Numbered from the stretch's first letter, positions 11,506 through 22,468 are shown. The stretch: DNA of 64,000 nucleotides from Pseudoroseicyclus aestuarii (GCF_003217255.1 NZ_QJTE01000001.1:930001-994000); one strand, 5' to 3'. Numbers and translations are program-made. Notes: a model not told the origin generated them from the letters alone.

Positions 11506-13829
11506 CAGAACTGCGACTGGATCGTCAGGTCGAAGCCGCGCGTCTCGTCCTTGTCCTCGGACATCAGGGCCTCGGTGAAGTTGAAGCGCAGCGGGCCCAG
11601 CGGCGTGGTCCAGAACAGCGAGACACCGACCACGGCGCGGGGCGTGTAGTCGTTGTAGAGCACGTCGGCGTCATAGGTCTCGCCCACGTCCCAGACCGAG
11701 CCGTAGTCGAGGAAGGCGCCGCCGGAGATCTGGTACTGCTCGGGCAGGCCCAGCGGGAACTCGGATTCCAGCCGCGCGACGGCATAGGTGTTACCGCCAA
11801 GGGCGTCGTCGGTATCGGCGTCGCGCGGGCCGATGCCGCCCGACTGGAAGCCGCGCATGATGCGGCTGCCCAGGAAGTAGCGGTCCGTGACGCGAGAGCT
11901 GCCCTCGTTATAGTAGAGATGCGCCCCCTCGACCGTGGCGCGCAGCGTCACCTCCTCGCCCAGGACACGGCGCTCGGCGCTGGCCAGGGCCGAGGTCTGG
12001 ACGAACTGCCGATCCCCGATGCCGAACTCCTGCCCGAAGCGCAGCAGCACGCCCGAGGTCGGGTTGATGCCGGTGCGGCGGGTGTCGAAGGTATAGGTAT
12101 AGCCGATGGACTGGGTCCATTCGCCGGCATCCTCGGCCTCGTTCTTGATGACCTGGCTGGCGTCATCGTCGACATCGGTGATGTTGTTGTACTCGGTCGC
12201 GACATAGAGGCTGAGCCGCCCGTTCTCGCTGACCGGGAAGGCGAACGAGGGCGAGATGCGGAAGGTGTCGGTGTCGTAAAGCCGGCTGCGATCCTCGTCC
12301 GACTTGGTCGACCGGTAATCCAGCGAGAAGCCGGCCCTGAGGTCACGCCCGAGGAAGTTCGGCTCGGCGAAATCGAAGCTGAAGATGCGGTTCGACCGGC
12401 TGGTCGAGATGTCGAAACCCAGCGTCTGCCCGCGCCCGAGGAAGTTCCGCTCCTGCAGGCCGGCGACCAGCGCCACACCGTCGTCCGAGGAAAAGTTCGC
12501 CCCGAAGCTGAGCGAGCCTGTCGGCGCCTCTTCGACGTCGACGTCGATGACCACGGTATCGGGCTGCGATCCGGGCTGCGTGTTGACCGAGGCGTCGCCG
12601 AAGTATCCCAGCGCTCGCACCCGCTCCGCGCTCTCGCGGATGGCGCGGGGGTTGAAGGGGTCGCCCTCGACGGTGCGGAACTGGTTGCGGATCACCCGGT
12701 CGAGCGTGGTGTTGTTGCCCTCGATGTCGATCCGTTCGACGAAGACACGCTCGCCGCGGCGCAGGTGATAAGTCACATCCAGCGTCAGGTCGCGCGGGTT
12801 GCGGGTGATCTCGGGATCGACGCGCAGGAAGTCCACGCCCTCGCGGATCGCCAGCCGCTCCATCCGGGCGATGTCGTCGTCGATGTTGCTGGGCGAATAG
12901 TACCGCCCGCCACGCAGCTGCGCGGCCCCGGCGAAGGTATTGGGATCGACGCCGGCATAATCGCTGACGACCGAGACATTGCCGATGCGGTAGCGCGGCC
13001 CCTCGGTCACGTTGAAGGTGATGAGGTAGGCGTCCCGCTCGCGCGTGAGGGAGGCATCGACGCTGTCGACGCGGGCATCGGGGAAGCCGCGCGAGTTGTA
13101 GAAATCGACCAGCAGCTGGCGGTCGAAGGTCAGCCGGTCCTCGACGAGGGTATCGCTCTGGATGATCTGGCGCAGCAACCCGGCCTGGCGGGTCGCGAGG
13201 ACGGCGCGCAGCCGCCGCTCGCCGAAGCTGCGGTTGCCGACGAAGCTGATGCGCTCGATCTCGGTGACGCCGCCCTCGGCGATGTCGAAGACCAGATCGA
13301 CGCGGTTGTCGGCGCGCCGGATGATCGAGGGCATGACCACGGTGTCGATGCGCCCGCGCTCGGCATAGGCCTGCACGATGGCGGCAGTGTCGATCTCGGC
13401 CTGCTCGGGGCTGTAGACGCGGCGCTCGATGCTGCCGGTGACCTCGGCCAGCTCCTCGTCGTCGATCCGGGAATTGCCCTCGAAGCTGATGCGGTTGATC
13501 GTCGGCCATTCGGTGACGTCGATGGTCAGCGTATTGCCCTGCGGCACCACGTCGACGCTTTCGAAAAGGCCGGTCTGGCGCAGCTGCTGGGCGGCATCGT
13601 TCAGCGCCCCGGCGCTGACCGCCTCACCGCGGGTGATGCCGGCATAGCTGAGGATGGTCGCAGGCTCGATCCGCTGGTTGCCGGTGACCTGCACCGTGTC
13701 GAAGCGGAAGGACTGGGCCCAGGCCGGCGCCACCAGGGTTGCCGCCGCAAGCGCGCCCGCCATGGCCATTGCGGCCCCGCCGCTGCGCAGCTTTCGACGC
13801 GCCGAAGCGCCCGCACCCTTTAGCATCAT
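11505..13829 (-). CDS. bamA: Outer membrane protein assembly factor BamA
   Basis: BamA is the essential outer-membrane insertase for beta-barrel proteins. The 774-residue precursor has a signal peptide ending near AWAQS. Five POTRA domains follow (first QVTGNQRIEPATILSYAGI). The C-terminal Omp85 barrel carries the conserved loop-6 region near YFLGSRIMRGFQSGGIGPR and ends in the aromatic terminal strand TIQSQF, the usual BAM-recognition signal. It is located between rseP and skp in the standard alphaproteobacterial order. Confidence 0.97.
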   Translation of the reverse strand: MMLKGAGASARRKLRSGGAAMAMAGALAAATLVAPAWAQSFRFDTVQVTGNQRIEPATILSYAGITRGEAVSAGALNDAAQQLRQTGLFESVDVVPQGNTLTIDVTEWPTINRISFEGNSRIDDEELAEVTGSIERRVYSPEQAEIDTAAIVQAYAERGRIDTVVMPSIIRRADNRVDLVFDIAEGGVTEIERISFVGNRSFGERRLRAVLATRQAGLLRQIIQSDTLVEDRLTFDRQLLVDFYNSRGFPDARVDSVDASLTRERDAYLITFNVTEGPRYRIGNVSVVSDYAGVDPNTFAGAAQLRGGRYYSPSNIDDDIARMERLAIREGVDFLRVDPEITRNPRDLTLDVTYHLRRGERVFVERIDIEGNNTTLDRVIRNQFRTVEGDPFNPRAIRESAERVRALGYFGDASVNTQPGSQPDTVVIDVDVEEAPTGSLSFGANFSSDDGVALVAGLQERNFLGRGQTLGFDISTSRSNRIFSFDFAEPNFLGRDLRAGFSLDYRSTKSDEDRSRLYDTDTFRISPSFAFPVSENGRLSLYVATEYNNITDVDDDASQVIKNEAEDAGEWTQSIGYTYTFDTRRTGINPTSGVLLRFGQEFGIGDRQFVQTSALASAERRVLGEEVTLRATVEGAHLYYNEGSSRVTDRYFLGSRIMRGFQSGGIGPRDADTDDALGGNTYAVARLESEFPLGLPEQYQISGGAFLDYGSVWDVGETYDADVLYNDYTPRAVVGVSLFWTTPLGPLRFNFTEALMSEDKDETRGFDLTIQSQF

Positions 13830-13959
13830 TCTCGCTGCCCCCGCCTACGGCTTTTGTTGCTCAGGGGCGTACCCATTCGGCCCCGTCTTGTCAAAACCTT
13901 GCCGCCTTCGGCGCGAGGGGCGCAAGCGGTTGTGCGCCCTCCCCCGGCCCTGAACCCGG

Positions 13960-15294
13960 TCAGGGGCAGAGGAAGAGGTCGTTCATCACCGCGAAGACGG
14001 TCATCGTCAGGATCAGCGCAAGGCCGACGCTCATCAGCACCTGCAGGGCCTTTTCGCTGGGCGGATGGCCGGTCACGGCCTCCCAGGCGTGAAAGACGAG
14101 GTGCCCGCCGTCGAGCACCGGCACCGGGAAGAGGTTCAGCAGGCCCACGGCGGTCGAGAGGACGGCGACGAACCAGATGAAGCTCGACGCGCCCTGGCTG
14201 GCCATCGCGCCAGAGGTTTCGGCGATGCCCACAGGCCCCGAGAGATTGCAGGAGGAAATCGCCCCGGTCAGCATGTGCCCCAGCCCCGAGATCGAGGAGC
14301 TGACGATCATCCAGAGCTGCGAGACGGCGAGGCTCAGCGCCTCGAGCGGCGGCAGGGGCTCGCTCGCCGCCTCGAAGAAGCTGCCGCTGCCGATGCCCAG
14401 CAGCCAGCGCGTCTCGAAACCGCCGCCGGCGCGGGGCATGTCGGTGCTGCGGGCGGCGAGGTCGACCGAGAAGCTCTCTCCGTCGCGCCAGATGCCCAGC
14501 TGCATCGGTGCCCCTTCCGAGGCGGTGACGGCCTCGACGATCTGCTCGAAGGCATGGATCGGCTCTCCGTCGAGGCTTTGGATCACGTCGCCGCTGCGCA
14601 GCCCGGCGGCATAGGCCGGAGAGCCCGGAGAGATGGAGCCGGCCAGCGGCAGCGCGGGATAGGGCCCGGTCACGACCTGCTCGGCGCCGGCGCGGCGGAT
14701 AGTATAGTCCACGACCGGGCTGTCGGGATAATCGCCGGTGAAGACGAGCCCCTCCTCGGCCACGGGCTGCCCCGCAACCGCCAGGATCTCGTCGCCCGGC
14801 TCCAGCTCGACGTCGTAGGTCTGGGGCAGCGGCTTGAGCGCGGCGATGGTCAGCGGCGTCGCCGGCTGGCCCTGCGACATCATGATGCCGGTGAAGATCA
14901 GGATGCTGAGGATGAAGTTGAAGACCGGCCCGGCAGCGACCGTGGCGGCCCGCGCCCAGAGCGGCGCGCCGAGCATGGTCTCGCGCCGATGCCCGCCCTC
15001 GATATCCGACAGCTCGATCCCGCCGACCGAGGCGACATTGCTGTCGCCGCTGAACTTCACGTAGCCCCCGAAAGGCAGCGCCGCCAGCTGCCAGCGCGTG
15101 CCGCGCCGGTCCATGCGCGAGGCGATGACGGGGCCGAAGCCGAGGCTGAAGACCTCGGCCCGGATGCCGCACCAGCGGCCGACGATGTAATGCCCGAATT
15201 CATGCACGGCAACGATCACCGACAGCGCGACGATGAAGGCCACCAGCGTGAAGGCGAGGTTGCCGAACTGAGGGAGCAGCTGCGAGAAATCCAA
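13960..15294 (-). CDS. rseP: RIP metalloprotease RseP (site-2 protease)
   Basis: RseP is an inner-membrane zinc protease that cleaves membrane-bound anti-sigma factors and leftover signal peptides. The product has the HEFGH zinc motif in the first transmembrane helix. The central PDZ region contains PGSPAYAAGLRSGDVIQSLDGEP, and a later membrane motif reads NLFPVPVLDGGHL. I chose a TTG start at 15294 (444 residues, MDFSQLLPQFGN) because TTAGGAG lies 5 bases ahead of it. A second possible TTG at 15324 would overlap dxr by 22 bases. bamA follows after 130 bases. Confidence 0.93.
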   Translation of the reverse strand: MDFSQLLPQFGNLAFTLVAFIVALSVIVAVHEFGHYIVGRWCGIRAEVFSLGFGPVIASRMDRRGTRWQLAALPFGGYVKFSGDSNVASVGGIELSDIEGGHRRETMLGAPLWARAATVAAGPVFNFILSILIFTGIMMSQGQPATPLTIAALKPLPQTYDVELEPGDEILAVAGQPVAEEGLVFTGDYPDSPVVDYTIRRAGAEQVVTGPYPALPLAGSISPGSPAYAAGLRSGDVIQSLDGEPIHAFEQIVEAVTASEGAPMQLGIWRDGESFSVDLAARSTDMPRAGGGFETRWLLGIGSGSFFEAASEPLPPLEALSLAVSQLWMIVSSSISGLGHMLTGAISSCNLSGPVGIAETSGAMASQGASSFIWFVAVLSTAVGLLNLFPVPVLDGGHLVFHAWEAVTGHPPSEKALQVLMSVGLALILTMTVFAVMNDLFLCP

Positions 15295-15302
15295 GGGCTC
15301 TC

Positions 15303-16469
15303 CTAACGCATCGTTAAGGCACAATCGCCGGCAAGGGAGCGTGCCTCCCGGTCCGCTTGAAGAACATCATCGAGGGAGGGGCTGTCAACGCCGCCACTTC
15401 GACTAAAGATCAGTCTATCAAGAACTTGTGCAACGACGGGTGCCATCTGGGCAAAGCCGATCTGCCTGTCCAGAAAAGCATCGAGGGCGCGTTCCTTCGC
15501 GGCGTTGAAGACGGCGCCCGCAAGGCCGCCCGCCTCCATCACCTGCCGCGCCAGACCCAGCGCCGGGTAGCGCGCCGGATCGGGGGCCGCGAAGTCCAGC
15601 CGCCCGGCCTGCACCAGATCGAGCGGCGCCACCGGCAGCGGCGCCCGCTCGGGGAAGTTCAGGGCAAAACCGATGGCATGGCGCATGTCGTGGCTGCCCA
15701 TATGAGCCAGAAGCGCGCCGTCGGCATGGCCCACCAGCGCATGCACGAGGCTCTGCGGATGGATCACCGCCTCGACCTGCTCCGGGCGCAGGCCGAAAAG
15801 CTCTTTCGCTTCAATAAGTTCAAGCGCCTTGTTGAACATCGAGGCGCTGTCGATGGTGATGCGCTGGCCCATGTCCCATGTCGGGTGGGTGCTGGCCTCT
15901 TCGGGCGTGGCTTCCTTCAGCCGCTCCAGCGGCCAGTCGCGGAAGGCGCCGCCGCTGGCGGTCAGCACCACGCGGGTCACGCTGCGCATCTCCTCGCCGC
16001 GCAGGAGCTGGAATACGGCGGAATGCTCGCTATCGACGGGAAGGATGGTGGCGCCATGCGCCCGCGCGGTCTGCAGGACCAGCGGCCCGGCGGCGACCAT
16101 CGTCTCCTTGTTGGCCAGCGCCAGCGTGGCGCCCTGGCGCAGCGCGGCGAGGCCCGGCCGCAGCCCGGCGGCGCCGACGATGGCCGACATCACCCAGTCG
16201 GCAGGGCGCGAGGCGGCCTCTTCCAGCGCCGCTTCGCCGGCGGCGGTCTCGATCCCGGTGCCGGCCAGCAGCGACGCCAGTTCCGCGTGGCACTCGTCCC
16301 AGGCGGTCACGGCCAGCCGCGCGTTCAAGCGCACCGCCTCCTGCGCGAGGCGCGCGACATTGCGACCGCCGGTCAGGGCGACCACTTCGAACCGCTCTGG
16401 CTCGCACGCGATCAGGTCCGTGGTGCTTTGCCCGATGGAGCCGGTGACACCGAGGATCGAGACCCTCAA
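15303..16469 (-). CDS. dxr: 1-deoxy-D-xylulose-5-phosphate reductoisomerase
   Basis: Dxr converts DXP to MEP with NADPH, the committed step of the non-mevalonate isoprenoid pathway that supplies UppS. The 388-residue reading starts at a TTG at 16469 that overlaps the cdsA stop. The Rossmann motif VSILGVTGSIGQSTTDL begins at residue 3, so no earlier start is plausible. Metal-binding and substrate motifs are present (LPVDSEHSAVFQLL, TASGGAFRDWPLE, HPTWDMGQRITIDSASMFNK). The length matches the family's ~390-400 residues. Confidence 0.96.
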   Translation of the reverse strand: MRVSILGVTGSIGQSTTDLIACEPERFEVVALTGGRNVARLAQEAVRLNARLAVTAWDECHAELASLLAGTGIETAAGEAALEEAASRPADWVMSAIVGAAGLRPGLAALRQGATLALANKETMVAAGPLVLQTARAHGATILPVDSEHSAVFQLLRGEEMRSVTRVVLTASGGAFRDWPLERLKEATPEEASTHPTWDMGQRITIDSASMFNKALELIEAKELFGLRPEQVEAVIHPQSLVHALVGHADGALLAHMGSHDMRHAIGFALNFPERAPLPVAPLDLVQAGRLDFAAPDPARYPALGLARQVMEAGGLAGAVFNAAKERALDAFLDRQIGFAQMAPVVAQVLDRLIFSRSGGVDSPSLDDVLQADREARSLAGDCALTMR

Positions 16470-17308
16470 AGGCTTATCCCCGGCAGCAGGCCGATGGCCG
16501 AGAAGGCCAGCATGAAGATCGATGCGCCGAGCAGCCCGTCGAAGCGGTCGAAAAGGCCGCCGTGACCGGGGATCAGGGTCGAGCTGTCCTTGACCCGCAT
16601 CCGCCGTTTGAGCGCGCTCTCGCCGATATCGCCCATCTGGCTGGCAAAGCTCAGCAGCATCGAGATCCAGACGAGGTGCCATCCCGCGTCGTGCCAGATG
16701 GCGAAGGCGGCGCCCACGAGGCCGGCGCAGATCCAGCCGGCGCTGGTGCCGGACCATGTCTTCTTCGGGCTGACCTTGGGCCAGAACTTCGGCCCGCCGA
16801 TCAGCCGCCCGGCGAGGTAGCCGAAGACATCCGTGACCACCACCACGAGGATCAGCCACATCAGCCAGGCCACGCCGAAGTCGTGCCGGAAACTGACAAG
16901 GCCCCAGCCCGCGACCTCGATCGCGGCGGCGAAGCACAGGAATGTCAGCCGCTCAGAGCGCAGGACCGCCGCCCCGGCGAGCGGAACGATCAGGAAGAGC
17001 AGCAGCATCCAGAGGCCCGGCTCGGCGAGCTGCCCCGACAGCACGCTCGCCACCAGCGCGGCCAGCAGCATGCCCGGTGTCGGGCGCTGCGGCTCGATCA
17101 TCATCCACAGTTCCCAGACCATGACCGCGGTGACGAAGACCGTGAGCATCTGGAACCAGACGCCCCCCGCCAGCACCGCCATCAGACCGATGACGGCCAT
17201 GGCGGCGCCCGAGACGAAGCGCACGGTGAAATCGGCCCAGCGGCTTGCCGCGGCGCCCTCGGCCTGCGCGGCGGCGGTGGGCGCCTGTGTCGTGGTCTCC
17301 GTGCTCAC
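16466..17308 (-). CDS. cdsA: Phosphatidate cytidylyltransferase CdsA
   Basis: CdsA makes CDP-diacylglycerol from phosphatidate and CTP, feeding all phospholipid synthesis. The 280-residue integral membrane protein has about seven hydrophobic segments. Its C-terminal signature is SALKRRMRVKDSSTLIPGHG followed by GLFDRFDGL, with the conserved KD and HGGxxDR-type residues. I chose the GTG at 17308 (VSTETTTQ), which sits 7 bases after the uppS stop. The longer frame would overlap uppS by over 100 bases. The first ~25 residues are Ala/Thr/Gln rich. Confidence 0.93.
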   Translation of the reverse strand: MSTETTTQAPTAAAQAEGAAASRWADFTVRFVSGAAMAVIGLMAVLAGGVWFQMLTVFVTAVMVWELWMMIEPQRPTPGMLLAALVASVLSGQLAEPGLWMLLLFLIVPLAGAAVLRSERLTFLCFAAAIEVAGWGLVSFRHDFGVAWLMWLILVVVVTDVFGYLAGRLIGGPKFWPKVSPKKTWSGTSAGWICAGLVGAAFAIWHDAGWHLVWISMLLSFASQMGDIGESALKRRMRVKDSSTLIPGHGGLFDRFDGLLGASIFMLAFSAIGLLPGISL

Positions 17309-17315
17309 GGGCGGC

Positions 17316-18056
<741 letters not shown>

Positions 18057-18095
18057 CGCCTTACTCCCTTGAGGCCGCGTCCGGGTCGTGCCGTC

Positions 18096-18659
18096 TCAGA
18101 CCTGCATGATCTCCGCCTGCTTGGTCTCGAGCTGGGCGTCGATCTGCTTGATGTACTGGTCGGTCATCTCCTGCACCTCGGATTCCCAGAACTTCTGGTC
18201 GTCCTCGGACAGGCCGTCGGCCTTGGCCTTCTTGATCTGATCCATGCCGTCGCGCCGCAGGTTGCGCACCGCGACGCGCGCATGTTCGGAGTATTGCGCG
18301 GCAACTTTGGTCAATTCACGGCGCCGCTCTTCGTTCAGCTCGGGAATCGGCAGCATGATGATGGTGCCGTTCATCTGCGGATTGATCCCGAGGCCGGAAT
18401 CGCGGATCGCCTTCTCGACCTTGTTCACAAGGCCCTTGTCCCAGACGTTGATCGTGACCATCCGCGGCTCGGGCACGTTGACCGTGCCGACCTGGTTGAT
18501 CGGGGTCGGGCTGCCGTAGGCATCGACCATGACCGGATCGAGCATGGAGCCGGAGGCGCGCCCGGTCCGAAGAGAGGCGAATTCCGTCCGCAGGCTGGCG
18601 ATGGCGCCATCCATCCGGCGCTTGAGGTCGTCAGTATCGAGTTCGAAGTCGTCGGCCAT
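18096..18659 (-). CDS. frr: Ribosome recycling factor
   Basis: RRF splits post-termination ribosomes together with EF-G. The 187-residue reading begins [16 protein letters not shown] and contains [32 protein letters not shown] and the helical [20 protein letters not shown] segment. I chose the ATG at 18659 because it gives the standard ~185-residue length. A GTG at 18680 would add seven residues. The order pyrH-frr-uppS-cdsA is classic. Confidence 0.95.
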   Translation of the reverse strand: MADDFELDTDDLKRRMDGAIASLRTEFASLRTGRASGSMLDPVMVDAYGSPTPINQVGTVNVPEPRMVTINVWDKGLVNKVEKAIRDSGLGINPQMNGTIIMLPIPELNEERRRELTKVAAQYSEHARVAVRNLRRDGMDQIKKAKADGLSEDDQKFWESEVQEMTDQYIKQIDAQLETKQAEIMQV

Positions 18660-18763
18660 CGTGTCGTTCACCCGCTCCACTTGTAGAGATTGCCACGGCT
18701 ATACCCGAGGCATGGCCGCAGTTCCACCGCCTCTGTCGGCGCCCGAGGTCCGGCGCCCCGCCC

Positions 18764-19540
18764 TCAGGCGGTGACGCGCGTGTAGGTGCCCCGCCCGGCG
18801 AGGATGCCGCGGAAGCCGCCCGGCTCGTCGAGGCTGAAGACGATGATCGGCAGGCGGTTCTCGCGCGCAAGGGCGATGGCGCTCGCGTCCATGACGCCAA
18901 GGTGCTTTTGCAGCACCTCGTCGTAGCTGACGGTCTCGTAGCGCTTGGCATCCGCGTGCTTCTTGGGGTCCTTGTCGTAGACCCCGTCGACCTTGGTGCC
19001 CTTGAAGATCGCCTCGCAGCTCATCTCGCTGGCGCGCAGCGTGGCGGCGGTATCGGTGGTGAAATAGGGATTGCCGGTTCCGGCGGCGAAGATCACCACC
19101 CGCTTCTTCTCGAGGTGGCGCACCGCCCGGCGGCGGATGTAGGGCTCGCAGACCTGGTCCATCGGGATCGCGCTCACGACGCGGGTGAAGACGCCCAGCT
19201 CCTCGAGAGCCGACTGCATCGCCAGAGCGTTCATCACGGTGGCCAGCATGCCCATGTAGTCGGCGGTCGTCCGCTCCATCCCCTGGGCAGAGCCGGCGAG
19301 GCCGCGGAAGATGTTGCCGCCGCCGATGACCATGCAGATCTCGGTGCCCATGTCGCGCACCGACTTGACCTCGCGCGCGATGCGCTGGACGGTCGGCGGA
19401 TGCAGCCCGAACGTCGTATCGCCCATCAGAGCCTCGCCCGAGATCTTCAGCAGGACCCGGCCGAAGGCGGGAGTCTCGGTCTGGTCGGGCTGGGTCTGGG
19501 CGGCCGCGCTGGCGGCACCCTCTGGCGCGGTGGGGGTCAT
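18764..19540 (-). CDS. pyrH: Uridylate kinase PyrH
   Basis: PyrH phosphorylates UMP to UDP and is allosterically regulated by GTP and UTP. The 258-residue protein has the amino-acid-kinase start [14 protein letters not shown], then [29 protein letters not shown] and [10 protein letters not shown]. Start at 19540 follows GGAG. The first ~25 residues (Thr/Ala/Gln rich) extend beyond typical homologues. It heads the minus-strand envelope operon, but the rpsB-tsf pair that often precedes it is absent; miaA is divergent instead. Confidence 0.96.
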   Translation of the reverse strand: MTPTAPEGAASAAAQTQPDQTETPAFGRVLLKISGEALMGDTTFGLHPPTVQRIAREVKSVRDMGTEICMVIGGGNIFRGLAGSAQGMERTTADYMGMLATVMNALAMQSALEELGVFTRVVSAIPMDQVCEPYIRRRAVRHLEKKRVVIFAAGTGNPYFTTDTAATLRASEMSCEAIFKGTKVDGVYDKDPKKHADAKRYETVSYDEVLQKHLGVMDASAIALARENRLPIIVFSLDEPGGFRGILAGRGTYTRVTA

Positions 19541-19653
19541 CTGGTCGACTCCGGTCGTAAACGGGGTTCTGGGGCTGGGGGCGGCCGTCAATCCGGCGCG
19601 GGCAGGATGGAGCATTGCCGGCCGCGGCGCAATGCCGCATCGCGCGCCCTGCT

Positions 19654-20583
19654 GTGACGGAAGCCCGCTGGAGCGCCCTGGCCCGCGCCGTGCCGCCGGG
19701 CCGGCCCGTGCTGATCGCGGGCCCCACCGCCTCGGGCAAGTCGGCGCTGGCGCTCGAGATCGCGGCGCAGGGCGGCGGGCGCATCGTCAATGCCGATGCG
19801 CTGCAGGTCTATGCCGACTGGCGCATCCTGACCGCCCGCCCCTCCACGGCCGAAGAGGACGCGGCGCCGCATAGCCTTTACGGCCATGTCGCGCGGGATC
19901 GGCCCTATTCCGCCGGCCACTGGCTGCGCGAGGTGGCGCCGCTGCTGGCGGGCGGCGAGAGGCCGATCGTGGTCGGCGGCACAGGCCTCTACTTCTCCGC
20001 CCTGACCGAGGGGCTGGCCGAGATCCCGGCGACCCCGCCTGCCCTGCGGGCCGAGGCCGATACGATCCCCCTGCCCCGGCTGATCGAGACGCTGGACGCG
20101 CGCAGCCGCGCGGGCCTCGATCTGGCCAATCGCCCCCGCGTGCAGCGCGCCTGGGAGGTCCTGCAGGCCACCGGGCGCGGCATCGCGGACTGGCAGGCCG
20201 AGACGCCGCCGCCGCTGCTGCCGCTGGAGACCGCCGAGGCGCTGGTGCTGACGCCCGATCCCGCCTGGCTCAATGCGCGCATCGCGCGCCGCTTCGACGC
20301 CATGCTGGGCGGCGGCGCGCTGGACGAGGCGCGGGCGGCCCTGCCGCATTGGGCGCCGCCGCAGCCCTGGACCCGCGCCATCGGCGCGCCCGAGCTGATC
20401 GCCCATCTGCGCGGCGAGATGGATTTGCCCGCGGCGCGCGAGGCCGCGGTCATCGCCAGCCGGCAATACGCGAAGCGCCAGCGCAGCTGGTTCCGCAGCC
20501 GAATGCGGGCCTGGACCGCCGTCGATCCGGCAACCGGCGCGATCCTCGAGCGGGGTCTTCCTGCTCCGGCCGGGCGCGGCTGA
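19654..20583 (+). CDS. miaA: tRNA dimethylallyltransferase MiaA
   Basis: MiaA adds the dimethylallyl group to A37 of tRNAs that read UNN codons. The protein has the P-loop [34 protein letters not shown] (the conserved DxxQVY and T-R-P-S segments), [20 protein letters not shown], and the C-terminal [15 protein letters not shown] motif. The start is uncertain: I favour GTG at 19654 (309 residues); an in-frame TTG at 19615 would add 13 residues. It is divergent from pyrH. Confidence 0.93.
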   Translation: MTEARWSALARAVPPGRPVLIAGPTASGKSALALEIAAQGGGRIVNADALQVYADWRILTARPSTAEEDAAPHSLYGHVARDRPYSAGHWLREVAPLLAGGERPIVVGGTGLYFSALTEGLAEIPATPPALRAEADTIPLPRLIETLDARSRAGLDLANRPRVQRAWEVLQATGRGIADWQAETPPPLLPLETAEALVLTPDPAWLNARIARRFDAMLGGGALDEARAALPHWAPPQPWTRAIGAPELIAHLRGEMDLPAAREAAVIASRQYAKRQRSWFRSRMRAWTAVDPATGAILERGLPAPAGRG

Positions 20584-20663
20584 TCAATAATCAGGCACTG
20601 CGCGCAGAGGATCGGCAGCTGCGGCGAGTTTGCCCGGCAAGGTTGTTGACGGAATAGTTTGCG

Positions 20664-20682
20664 TGCGACACATCATGTCGCA
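20664..20682. promoter_or_regulatory. Perfect palindrome upstream of the ABC importer
   Basis: TGCGACA-N5-TGTCGCA is a perfect 19-base inverted repeat. A wider inverted pair, GTTTGCG at 20657 and CGCAAAC ending at 20685, overlaps it. It lies about 140 bases ahead of the binding-protein start in the 235-base miaA-importer gap and looks like an operator. No regulator gene is adjacent. Confidence 0.45.
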
Positions 20683-20818
20683 AACAGACCATCCGGTACG
20701 GCGCCCAGGCTCCCAGGATCGGCCGGGACCACATGCAGCGCAGACTGCAGCCGGGCCCAGGGAGGCCGAGAGCGCGCCGCAAAGCGCCGGTCGCGACCGA
20801 CAACAGGGAAAAAAGACG

Positions 20819-22468
20819 ATGACGCAGACCAAGACGCCGGGATCCTCCGTGCACCCCGCGGCCCTCATGTACGCCGAGGAGCACAGGTCCGGAAAGCTGA
20901 GCCGCCGCGAGTTCCTGACCCGCAGCACCGCGCTTGGCGTCTCCAGCGCCGCCGCATGGGGCCTGATCGGCCTGCAGCAGCCGGCGCGCGCCCAGGACGA
21001 GCCGGTCGAGGGCGGCACGCTGCGCATGCAGATGCAGACCAAGGCCCTCAAGGATCCGCGCCTCTCGGACTGGAGCCAGATCGCGAACTTCTACCGCGGC
21101 TGGCTCGACTACCTGGTGGAATATCAGAACGACGGCTCCATCCGCGGCATGCTGCTCGAGAGCTGGGAGGCGAACGAGGACGCGACCGAGTTCACGCTGA
21201 CCGTCCGCCAGGGCGTCACCTGGAACAGCGGCGATCCCTTCACCGCCGAGGACGTGGCCCGCAACATCACCCGCTGGTGCGACAGCACGGTCGAGGGCAA
21301 CTCCATGGCCGGGCGCATGGGCACGCTCGTCGACCGCGAGACCGGGCAGGCGCGCGAGGGCGCGGTCGAAGTCACCGGCGATCACACCGTCGTCCTGCAC
21401 CTGCAGGACCCCGACGTCGCGGTCGTCGCCAACATGACCGACTATCCCGCCGCCATCGTCCACAGCTCCTACGAGACCGGCGATCCGTCCGAGGACCCCA
21501 TCGGCACCGGCCCCTACCTTCCGGCCGAGAACCAGGTCGGCGTGCGGCAGGTGCTCGAGCGGAACGCGGACCACACATGGTGGGGGACAAAGGTCTACGG
21601 CGGCCCCTACCTCGACCGGATCGAGTACATCGACTACGGCACCGATCCCGCCGCGACGCTGGCCGCAGCCGAATCCGGCGAGATCGACGCCACCTACGAG
21701 ACGACCGGCGATTTCGTCGAGATCTTCGACAGCATCGGCTGGATCCCCTCCGAGGTCGTGACTGCCGCGACCATCACGGTCCGGCTGAACCAGAACAGCG
21801 CGCCTTACGACAGGGCCGATGTGCGCCGCGCGGTGCAGATGGCGGTCGACAATGCCGTGGTGCTCGAGCTGGGCTACAATGATCGGGGCGAGGTGGCGGC
21901 GAACCACCACGTCTGCCCGATCCATCCCGAATACGCCGATATCGGCCCCGCGGAGCATGACCCCGCCGGCGCGCTGGCGCTGATGGAAGAGGCCGGCGAG
22001 GCCGATCACACCTTCGAGCTGATCTCGCTCGACGATGCCTGGCAGGCCGCGACCTGCGACGCCGTGGCGGCGCAGATGCGCGACGCCGGGCTGAACGTCG
22101 AGCGCGCGGTCCTGCCCGGCTCCACCTTCTGGAACGACTGGCTGACCTATCCCTTTTCGGCCACGGAATGGAACATGCGCCCCTTGGGCGTGCAGGTGCT
22201 GGCGCTGGCCTACCGCTCGGGCGAGGCCTGGAACGAGACCGCCTATGCCAACCCCGACTTCGATGCCGCGCTGGCCCGGGCGATGTCCGTCGCCGATGCC
22301 GAGGCGCGCAGCGAGATCATGGCCGAGGTCGAGCAGATCCTGCGCGACGACGGCGTGGTCGTGCAGCCCTTCTGGCGCTCGCTCTACCGGCACCACACCG
22401 AGGCGGTGCACGACATGGAGCAGCACCCGACCTTCGAGCATCACCACTACCGGTGGTGGATGTCCTGA
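20819..22468 (+). CDS. ABC transporter substrate-binding protein, peptide/nickel family, Tat-exported
   Basis: This 549-residue periplasmic binding protein of the SBP_bac_5 (DppA/OppA) class would deliver a peptide or similar small solute to the two downstream permeases. The N-terminus has a twin-arginine signal, SRREFLTRSTALGVSSAA, with cleavage likely after QPARAQ. Internal family segments include GVTWNSGDPFTAEDVARNI and EDPIGTGPYLPAENQVGV. Start at 20819 follows AGGGA. A strong hairpin separates it from the permeases, which fits the usual excess expression of binding protein. The ligand cannot be told from sequence. Confidence 0.9.
   Translation: MTQTKTPGSSVHPAALMYAEEHRSGKLSRREFLTRSTALGVSSAAAWGLIGLQQPARAQDEPVEGGTLRMQMQTKALKDPRLSDWSQIANFYRGWLDYLVEYQNDGSIRGMLLESWEANEDATEFTLTVRQGVTWNSGDPFTAEDVARNITRWCDSTVEGNSMAGRMGTLVDRETGQAREGAVEVTGDHTVVLHLQDPDVAVVANMTDYPAAIVHSSYETGDPSEDPIGTGPYLPAENQVGVRQVLERNADHTWWGTKVYGGPYLDRIEYIDYGTDPAATLAAAESGEIDATYETTGDFVEIFDSIGWIPSEVVTAATITVRLNQNSAPYDRADVRRAVQMAVDNAVVLELGYNDRGEVAANHHVCPIHPEYADIGPAEHDPAGALALMEEAGEADHTFELISLDDAWQAATCDAVAAQMRDAGLNVERAVLPGSTFWNDWLTYPFSATEWNMRPLGVQVLALAYRSGEAWNETAYANPDFDAALARAMSVADAEARSEIMAEVEQILRDDGVVVQPFWRSLYRHHTEAVHDMEQHPTFEHHHYRWWMS

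Noticed and set aside
15303-15317. CTAA-N7-TTAA match at the dxr/rseP junction
   Set aside because: It is formed by the last codons and stop of dxr, and about one such match is expected by chance. There is no promoter context inside this tight operon.
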